Source: Verrucomicrobiota bacterium
GTDB taxonomy: Bacteria; Verrucomicrobiota; Verrucomicrobiia; Verrucomicrobiales; Verrucomicrobiaceae
DNA: 10,249 nucleotides
Assembly (NCBI GenBank): GCA_021413535.1
Contig: JAIOQF010000029.1
Span: forward strand, 1-10,249
Direction: 5' to 3'
Shown here: piece by piece, positions 1-4,635 of the stretch
Layout: each line of letters begins with the position of its first letter
Position numbering within the stretch: position 1 is the stretch's first letter
Notes under the pieces: model-generated
What the model saw: only the letters and a program-made list of their open reading frames with translations
Told to the model about the DNA's origin: nothing
Database searches by the model: none
Position numbers and translations under genes: made by a program

Positions 1-348
1 GCGGCTAGAGCAGTGGAGATCGTTCAGAGCCTGCTCGGAGATGAGTTGCGCAATAAACTGCGAGCGAACATCAACGCGGTGTCGCGTTCCTCCGTGGCTG
101 CGATCCTTCCATTGATCATCGGCGACGAATCCAGCGCGATGCAAACCAGCGCCGCGCTGCTGAAGCGCGGCTTTCTCATTCCCGCGATCCGTTATCCTAC
201 GGTGGCTCGCGGCAGCGCCCGACTGCGGCTCACGCTAAGCGCCGCTCATGAAGCGATCCAGATCGAAAGTCTTGTCGCGTGCCTTCACGACCTGATGCCG
301 CAGCTGGGAGGTGCTCTTAAACATTCTCAGCAAGAACTCGCTGATTAG
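1..348 (+). CDS. bioF: 8-amino-7-oxononanoate synthase, C-terminal part (5' end outside window)
   Basis: The reading frame is open from base 1 to the TAG at 346-348, giving the last 115 residues of a longer protein. They contain the C-terminal signature of the PLP-dependent alpha-oxoamine synthase family: ILPLIIGDESSAM, then GFLIPAIRYPTVARG directly followed by SARLRLTLSAAH. In BioF this small domain closes over the PLP active site, and its conserved Arg residues hold the substrate carboxylate. BioF condenses pimeloyl-ACP or pimeloyl-CoA with alanine, an early step of biotin synthesis in the cytoplasm. The AIRYPTVARG wording is the usual one for bacterial BioF. Close relatives (Kbl, HemA, and the autoinducer synthases CqsA and LqsA) cannot be strictly excluded because the catalytic lysine region lies outside the window. 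The last 38 codons overlap the 3' end of the opposite-strand glycosyltransferase. Confidence 0.8.
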   Translation, partial: AARAVEIVQSLLGDELRNKLRANINAVSRSSVAAILPLIIGDESSAMQTSAALLKRGFLIPAIRYPTVARGSARLRLTLSAAHEAIQIESLVACLHDLMPQLGGALKHSQQELAD

Positions 349-1599
349 TTTTTCGCGCAACGCCAGCGAGACATCAAAGCGCATCGCGCTGTGGGCAGCG
401 AAAGCGCGCAACAATTCACGAGCAGTTACTTCCTTCGCAAAATGAGTCTTGGCATGTCCCAGACCTGCCGCACCCATCGCATCGCATCGCTCCGGATCCT
501 GCAACAGGGCACCGATCTCGCCCGCGAGTTGTTCAGGATGGCGTTCATTGCAAAGCAAGCCGGTCACACCATCGATCACCATCTCCGGAACTCCGGCCAG
601 CCGCGTGGAAACACAGGGCAGCGAGGCTGCCATTGCTTCCATCAGAACCGTGGGCAGATTATCTTTTCCACCATCGTGTTCCGTCTTGCAGGCCAGCACG
701 AAAACTTGTGTCTCCTCAGTCAGCAGACGGATGATTTCGTTCATCGGCAGCGGGCCCGTGAGTTGCACCGCATCTTGCAGATTGAGCTTGGTGATTTGTG
801 ATTTGAGTTCCGTTTCCAGCGGTCCTTCTCCGACGATGCGGCAATTGAATTTGATTCCCCGATCACGCAACAAGGCACAAGCACTGATGAGATCGTCATA
901 ACCTTTCTTTTCAATCAGACGACCCACGCTGAGTATTCCGCCCGCAGCCCGGCTTCGATCAGCCTTGGAGCGCGCCTCCACGAAGGGCGCGAAATCGAGA
1001 CCGTTGTAAACGCGGCGGATGCGCGGGGCGGCCTCGGCATACTGCAAGCGCAAGCGCTTCGCCGTGTAGTCGCTCACCGTGACCACCAGGCTGGCATCGC
1101 GAAACAACTCAGGAAGTCCGGGCTTTTGTGATTCCACCTGACAGAAAACGTCATTGGCATGAGCGGTAAAACTAAAGCTGAGCCCATAAAACTTTCGCAG
1201 CCACCAGCAGGTGCGAGCGCCAATGCCCGCGAAATGGGTGTGCGCATGCCAGACTCGCGCATTCAATTCCCGGAGCTTATGACCGATCCATGCCGCCTCA
1301 TAGACGCGCGGCTTGTCTGGTCGCTCACCCCAGTAGCGCAAGGTAAGCACCACGCTCTGCGGCAGTTTCTTCTCATCGATCAGCCGGCGGACTTCCTCGT
1401 AAAGTTTTTCTTCCGGCGGCAGAAACTGAACGCGCCCGGCCAGCTCCGCCGGAAAATGTCGAATGTCCTCCGCGCGTGTATCGTGAATGGAAAAGATTAC
1501 TGGCTTCACGCCGATTCGCTCCAGCTCCAGAATCTCCCGCACGCAGAAGGTCTGCGTGAAGGTCGGAAATCGTTCGAAAACGTAGGCAAGATGAAACAC
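235..1599 (-). CDS. Family 4 glycosyltransferase (GT-B fold), exopolysaccharide type
   Basis: A 454-residue retaining glycosyltransferase, probably cytoplasmic or peripheral to the membrane, that transfers a sugar from a nucleotide-sugar during surface polysaccharide assembly. The N-terminal Rossmann half opens with FHLAYVFERFPTFTQTF (residues 2-18), typical of WcaL-like enzymes, and has HAHTHFA (118-124) and FTAHANDVF (144-152). The donor half has YNGLDF (198-203), VGRLIEKKGYDDLI (225-238), GEGPLE (257-262) and the E-x7-E-type donor motif around NLPTVLMEAMAASLP (314-328). The start is GTG at 1599: the frame runs back to a TAA at 1660-1662 with no other ATG, GTG or TTG. No ribosome binding site is visible. 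The tail beyond about residue 403 is longer than the usual fold, and its last ~37 residues are encoded opposite the bioF 3' end. The acceptor and sugar cannot be told from sequence. Confidence 0.9.
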   Translation of the reverse strand: MFHLAYVFERFPTFTQTFCVREILELERIGVKPVIFSIHDTRAEDIRHFPAELAGRVQFLPPEEKLYEEVRRLIDEKKLPQSVVLTLRYWGERPDKPRVYEAAWIGHKLRELNARVWHAHTHFAGIGARTCWWLRKFYGLSFSFTAHANDVFCQVESQKPGLPELFRDASLVVTVSDYTAKRLRLQYAEAAPRIRRVYNGLDFAPFVEARSKADRSRAAGGILSVGRLIEKKGYDDLISACALLRDRGIKFNCRIVGEGPLETELKSQITKLNLQDAVQLTGPLPMNEIIRLLTEETQVFVLACKTEHDGGKDNLPTVLMEAMAASLPCVSTRLAGVPEMVIDGVTGLLCNERHPEQLAGEIGALLQDPERCDAMGAAGLGHAKTHFAKEVTARELLRAFAAHSAMRFDVSLALREKLISEFLLRMFKSTSQLRHQVVKARDKTFDLDRFMSGA

Positions 1600-1607
1600 T
1601 GGGAAAC

Positions 1608-1642
1608 GGATAAGTGAAAAGGGATAAGTAAAAAGTAAAAAA
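1608..1642. repeat. Short tandem repeat in the 176-bp gap upstream of the glycosyltransferase
   Basis: Two adjacent 14-mers, GGATAAGTGAAAAG (1608-1621) and GGATAAGTAAAAAG (1622-1635), differ at one base, and a partial third copy (AAGTAAAAAA, 1633-1642) follows. The complementary strand carries related pieces nearby: TTACTTTTCCC at 1660-1670 (one mismatch to the complement of 1621-1631) and CACTTATC at 1695-1702 (exact complement of 1609-1616). The array lies just before the glycosyltransferase start and downstream of the hybrid kinase stop at 1776. It is neither a clear intrinsic terminator (no GC-rich stem with a T-tract) nor a recognised element. The rest of the 1600-1775 gap shows nothing I can name. 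Confidence 0.6.
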
Positions 1643-1775
1643 TCCGATCGATGTGTCGATTACTTTTCCCTGGCAGCCCTCCGTCCTGCCCCATCACTTA
1701 TCTCCGCCTAAGTCTTTGATTCTTTGTCTGAACCAAAAGTGCACCGCCAATAATTGGATGGGGAGCGGACGAAAC

Positions 1776-3413
1776 TTAAGCCACGCAAACTTCAGCAGCA
1801 GCCGGTCGATTGTCGAGCACGCTGCGCACCATGCGGGTGAGTTCGATCACGTCGTAGGGTTTGCTAATCCGGCCATCTGGTGGTGGTGCTGTAGGATCAC
1901 CTTCCTGGGGTGCGTCAGGATCGCAAAGGGTGAGTGATCCGCTGCACATCACGATTGGAACGCCGGGGCAGAGCTGGCGAATTTCATGCATGGTATCATG
2001 ACCGGAGAGACGAGGCATGGAGACATCCAGCAGGATCAAGTCCGCCGCATTGCCCGGTGTGCGGAGCCATTCGAGGGCTTCTACTCCATCGATGGCCGTG
2101 AAAACCTTGTAGCCGACACCACTGAGGAGACGCGCACTGACCGCGCGCACCAGAGCATCGTCATCCACCACCAGGATGCGCTCCGCGTTGGACGTCGAGG
2201 GAAACCTCTTGGCGAAGGGAACGGGCGCGGGCTTTTTCTCCACGGCCACTTTTTCGCCACGTGGGAGATAGACGCTGAACGTGGTGCCAGCACCGGGCTG
2301 AGATTCACATTCGATCCAGCCGCCAAATTTAGCCACGATATCGTGCGAGATGGAGAGGCCGAGGCCGGTGCCTTCACCCTGAGCCTTGGTGGTGTAGAAG
2401 GGCTCAAAGATATTTTGTAAAACTTCAGGAGGAATGCCGCAGCCATTGTCGCGCACCTGTAGACAGACGTAGTCGGTGCCAGCCTGACCCCGACCGGCGG
2501 GACGCGAAATGGCACGCGGAGAATTGGCGGCTGTCAGCGTGAGGCGGCTGTTGGCGCGGCCCTTCATGGCGTCGACGGCATTGACGCAGAGGATGATGAC
2601 CACTTGCTGGATGCTGTTGCGATCTGCAGTGACGTTCCAGAGGGACTTGGGCAGCTGAACTTCCACCAGCACCAGCGGTGAGATGGAGTGTTTCAGTAAT
2701 CCGCGCACATCCGTAATGAGATCACTCAGGTCAAAGCTTTGGACGCTTTCGACTTTCTTACGCGCATGAGTCAGTAGTTGCTTTACGAGGTCGCGTCCGC
2801 CGAGCGCGACCTTGGACGCTGTGGCCAGCAGATTGCGTGCTTCTGCGGGGAAGCCGGTTTCCAGATGCTGCTGCGCAAGACTCAAGTTGCCGCTGATAGC
2901 GGTGAGCAGATTGTTGATATCGTGCGCAATTCCTCCCGAGAGACGACCAAGCGATTCCATGCGTTGGGCGCGATGCAACGCATCCTGTAAGCTGTGCTTT
3001 TCCGTCTTATCACGCCAGAAAAAGACAGTTCCCGCATGGTCCGGCAGTGGAACGATGCGAAGTTCCAAATATCGGTGCGCGGGGTGATTGATCTCCCAGA
3101 TTTCCGTAGTGCCACTGGTTTTCGCGGAGGTGAGGCGCTGCCATTTTTCTTCAAAGATTTTTCCTTCCGTAAAACATGTCGCAAAACTTTTGTGCAGCGC
3201 ATCAATCTTCTGGCCGATTTCATCAGCGCCATGGGGCAGTCCAAACCACTCAGTGAAATGTGAGTTGGCCGCTGCGATGGAACCGTCGGCCTTAATTATT
3301 AGCAAGGCTTCCGACATCTGCTCGGCCACGAACACCCAATCAGCGGCAGTCGGCTCCAAGCACAGACCCGTCGGGGAAGTGCACTTCGAAAGTTCAGGAG
3401 CAACAGGCTGCAT
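1776..3413 (-). CDS. Soluble hybrid histidine kinase: PAS - HisKA - HATPase - receiver
   Basis: A 545-residue cytoplasmic hybrid sensor kinase without membrane segments. An N-terminal PAS-like sensor (about 25-135) is followed by the dimerisation/phosphotransfer helix with the H-box GRLSGGIAHDINNLL (phosphorylated His164). The ATP-binding domain follows: N-box with Asn278 (CVNAVDAM), DNGCGIP (322-328), FEPFYTTK (336-343) and GEGTGLGLS (346-354). A C-terminal receiver (about 411-530) has acidic residues Asp417-419, phospho-acceptor Asp463 (LLDVSMP), Ser491 and Lys518. The normal helix alpha-4 stretch, between Ser491 and Lys518, is replaced by an Asp/Pro-rich loop. All catalytic residues are present, so it should be active. 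The input ligand is unknown. ATG at 3413 lies 9 bases from a strong -10 element and has no Shine-Dalgarno. It follows the kinase/receiver genes upstream on the same strand and may be their partner, but it seems to have its own promoter. Confidence 0.95.
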   Translation of the reverse strand: MQPVAPELSKCTSPTGLCLEPTAADWVFVAEQMSEALLIIKADGSIAAANSHFTEWFGLPHGADEIGQKIDALHKSFATCFTEGKIFEEKWQRLTSAKTSGTTEIWEINHPAHRYLELRIVPLPDHAGTVFFWRDKTEKHSLQDALHRAQRMESLGRLSGGIAHDINNLLTAISGNLSLAQQHLETGFPAEARNLLATASKVALGGRDLVKQLLTHARKKVESVQSFDLSDLITDVRGLLKHSISPLVLVEVQLPKSLWNVTADRNSIQQVVIILCVNAVDAMKGRANSRLTLTAANSPRAISRPAGRGQAGTDYVCLQVRDNGCGIPPEVLQNIFEPFYTTKAQGEGTGLGLSISHDIVAKFGGWIECESQPGAGTTFSVYLPRGEKVAVEKKPAPVPFAKRFPSTSNAERILVVDDDALVRAVSARLLSGVGYKVFTAIDGVEALEWLRTPGNAADLILLDVSMPRLSGHDTMHEIRQLCPGVPIVMCSGSLTLCDPDAPQEGDPTAPPPDGRISKPYDVIELTRMVRSVLDNRPAAAEVCVA

Positions 3414-3422
3414 TTGATGGAA

Positions 3423-3450
3423 ATTATAGATAATATTACAGTTATGTAAA
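3423..3450 (-). promoter_or_regulatory. Sigma-70-like promoter of the PAS hybrid kinase gene
   Basis: Reading the minus strand, TTTACA (3450-3445) and a perfect TATAAT (3428-3423) are separated by 16 bases. The -10 box ends 9 bases before the ATG at 3413, so transcription would begin only a few bases upstream of the start codon, giving a near-leaderless message. The surrounding DNA is very AT-rich, so chance matches are possible, but this is the best promoter match I found in the window. Confidence 0.55.
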
Positions 3451-3470
3451 GATTTAATGCATTAAATCTT
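3449..3470. promoter_or_regulatory. Perfect 22-bp palindrome next to the -35 box (putative operator)
   Basis: An uninterrupted palindrome with core GATTTAATGCATTAAATC (3451-3468), extended by two further complementary pairs on each side (3449-3450 with 3469-3470). It has no spacer at its centre and overlaps the first two bases of the -35 box of the promoter at 3423-3450. A dimeric repressor or activator site is the natural reading. A terminator for the gene ending at 3512 is less likely: the stem would be AT-rich with no loop, and what follows on the minus strand is TTTACATAAC, not a T-run. The cognate regulator is not identifiable here. Confidence 0.5.
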
Positions 3471-3511
3471 CTTTTTACTGATGCCGCACTCCACTATTTT
3501 GCTCAGCGCCT

Positions 3512-4507
3512 TTAGTCGGCTGATCCCAAAACGCGTTCCCAAGCTTCCAGCGGCGTCTTGTCCGACGAGCGTTCAGGTGCAATCAGCGGCAGGCAAAGAG
3601 TCATAACCGTGCCCCGTTCGGGATCGTTAGTGGCGGTGGCCCAGCCGCCGAGGCTGCACAGCGTGACATAGCTGGTGGCCAGATTGAGGCTGACGTGCTG
3701 GGGATTTTCCGGTCGCAAGAAAAATGGCGTGAATACAGAAGCGAGCCGCACAGGATCCACATCGACCCCGGTGTCGCTGATCTCCATGCAAATATGCTCG
3801 GCGAGGTCTTCGTTGCCAGCTCGATGCTCCAGGAAGATGGTGATGACGCCGTCAGGATCGATGCGCTCGATTTCGTCTTCCAACACCAGGCGAAGGATTT
3901 GGGTGAGGCGGTTGCGATTGCAAACAACAAACGGAACTGGCTGGGGAACCCTGAGTGCGATGGTGGCATTTTTTTCTTCGAGTTCGGGTGCCAGCTGGGC
4001 GATCACTTCGCGCCAGAGATCCGCTGGCGCGAGGGTATCGTCCTTTCGCGGGGTTTTGACTTTGTGGATTGTAGAAAGTTTTCCCAGCATTTCCGTAATG
4101 CGCCGCACCTGGATCTGCGCGGCCTGCCGGAGTTCTTCGAGAAACTCCGGTTCCATGCCGTTGGCATATTCCGCAGCGCCTTCACCGCCGGCGAGCTGGA
4201 GAAAAACTTCCACGGGCACGAGGGCGTTTCTCAAGTGATGGTTGATACCCTCGGCAAGCACGCCATAGCCAGCAAGCCGGTCGCTGACGATGAGATCGCG
4301 CACCATGATGGCTTTCTCGATGAGGAGCTGTTTGCGTTCAGCGCGGAGGATGAATCCGTCCATCGCAGCGCGAAGAGTGGGCAGGAGGGAGCCGGGGTCC
4401 CAGGGTTTACTGATGTATTGGTAGATCAACGACGATGGCCACGGCCTCGGGATCTTGCTCGACCACGGACCAGCCCTCCTCGGCGCTGTGAGCGGTGAGG
4501 ACATCAA
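3512..4507 (-). CDS. Kinase part of a broken receiver-histidine kinase gene (PhcQ-like position)
   Basis: The frame is open for 331 codons from ATG 4507, but residues 1 to about 27 are an out-of-frame reading of the receiver encoded by 4407-4631. Meaningful sequence starts at IYQYISKPWDPGSLL (28-42), the end of a receiver domain with its conserved Lys34. A linker helix follows, then an H-box-like GYGVLAEGINHHLRNALV (80-97; candidate phospho-His90) and an ATP-binding-type domain. The latter is degenerate: the N-box reads QILRLVLEDEI with no Asn, the G1 box reads DTGVDVD (245-251), and the G2 region reads SLNLATSY (273-280) in place of GLGLS. The missing part and the frame change relative to 4407-4631 indicate an internal deletion in one ancestral gene. 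Translation could still begin inside, for example at ATG 4363 (residue 49), but no ribosome binding site is seen. Kinase activity is doubtful. Confidence 0.65.
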   Translation of the reverse strand: MMSSPLTAPRRAGPWSSKIPRPWPSSLIYQYISKPWDPGSLLPTLRAAMDGFILRAERKQLLIEKAIMVRDLIVSDRLAGYGVLAEGINHHLRNALVPVEVFLQLAGGEGAAEYANGMEPEFLEELRQAAQIQVRRITEMLGKLSTIHKVKTPRKDDTLAPADLWREVIAQLAPELEEKNATIALRVPQPVPFVVCNRNRLTQILRLVLEDEIERIDPDGVITIFLEHRAGNEDLAEHICMEISDTGVDVDPVRLASVFTPFFLRPENPQHVSLNLATSYVTLCSLGGWATATNDPERGTVMTLCLPLIAPERSSDKTPLEAWERVLGSAD

Positions 4508-4631
4508 ATTCCTCGCAGACGATTTCCTGAAAATACTTCAAAGAAAGTTTTTCATCGTCCACATAGAGGACTTTCCGTCGGGCGGGCGATAGAGTGGTCG
4601 AGGACATGGGAAAAAATTGTTGTGTCACCAT
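4407..4631 (-). pseudogene. N-terminal receiver fragment of the same broken gene
   Basis: These 74 codons encode the first half of a response-regulator receiver: KVLYVDDEKLSLKYF with acidic pair Asp25-Asp26, then EFDVLTAHSAEEGW and EAVAIVV (62-68), the third beta strand. The sequence should continue with the phospho-acceptor Asp, but runs into DLPIHQ and a stop. In another frame the same DNA continues as IYQYISKPWDP, the last strand of a receiver. About 45 residues are missing between the two, and the frame differs, so a deletion of roughly 135-140 bp, not a multiple of three, is inferred at about 4426-4430. The ATG at 4631 lies 4 bases after the TGA of the double kinase (4636), pointing to translational coupling in one operon; ATG 4607 is an alternative start. 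As written, the product would be half a receiver. Confidence 0.75.
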
Positions 4632-4635
4632 AGGG

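Noticed and set aside
1..348. The alpha-oxoamine synthase fragment as an LqsA/CqsA-type autoinducer synthase, given the signalling genes nearby
   Set aside because: The visible C-terminus has standard BioF wording, lies beyond the glycosyltransferase and on the other strand, and is separated from the kinases. Ordinary bioF is the simpler reading.
1747..1757. Short palindrome CCAATAATTGG after the hybrid kinase stop
   Set aside because: The arms are only 5 bp with no T-tract or other support; it is within chance expectation.
3449..3470. Palindrome as an intrinsic terminator for the gene ending at 3512
   Set aside because: The stem is AT-rich with no loop bases and no T-run follows on the minus strand. 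Its position at the -35 box fits an operator better.
3695..4498. Long plus-strand open frame (267 codons) opposite the broken kinase
   Set aside because: Its translation shows no recognisable family and it is the antisense of a frame with clear kinase motifs. It is a by-product of GC-rich codon usage.
4407..4507. Programmed ribosomal frameshift joining the receiver and kinase frames
   Set aside because: A frameshift alone would not restore a receiver, because the central ~45 residues with the phospho-acceptor are absent from every frame. A deletion is required.
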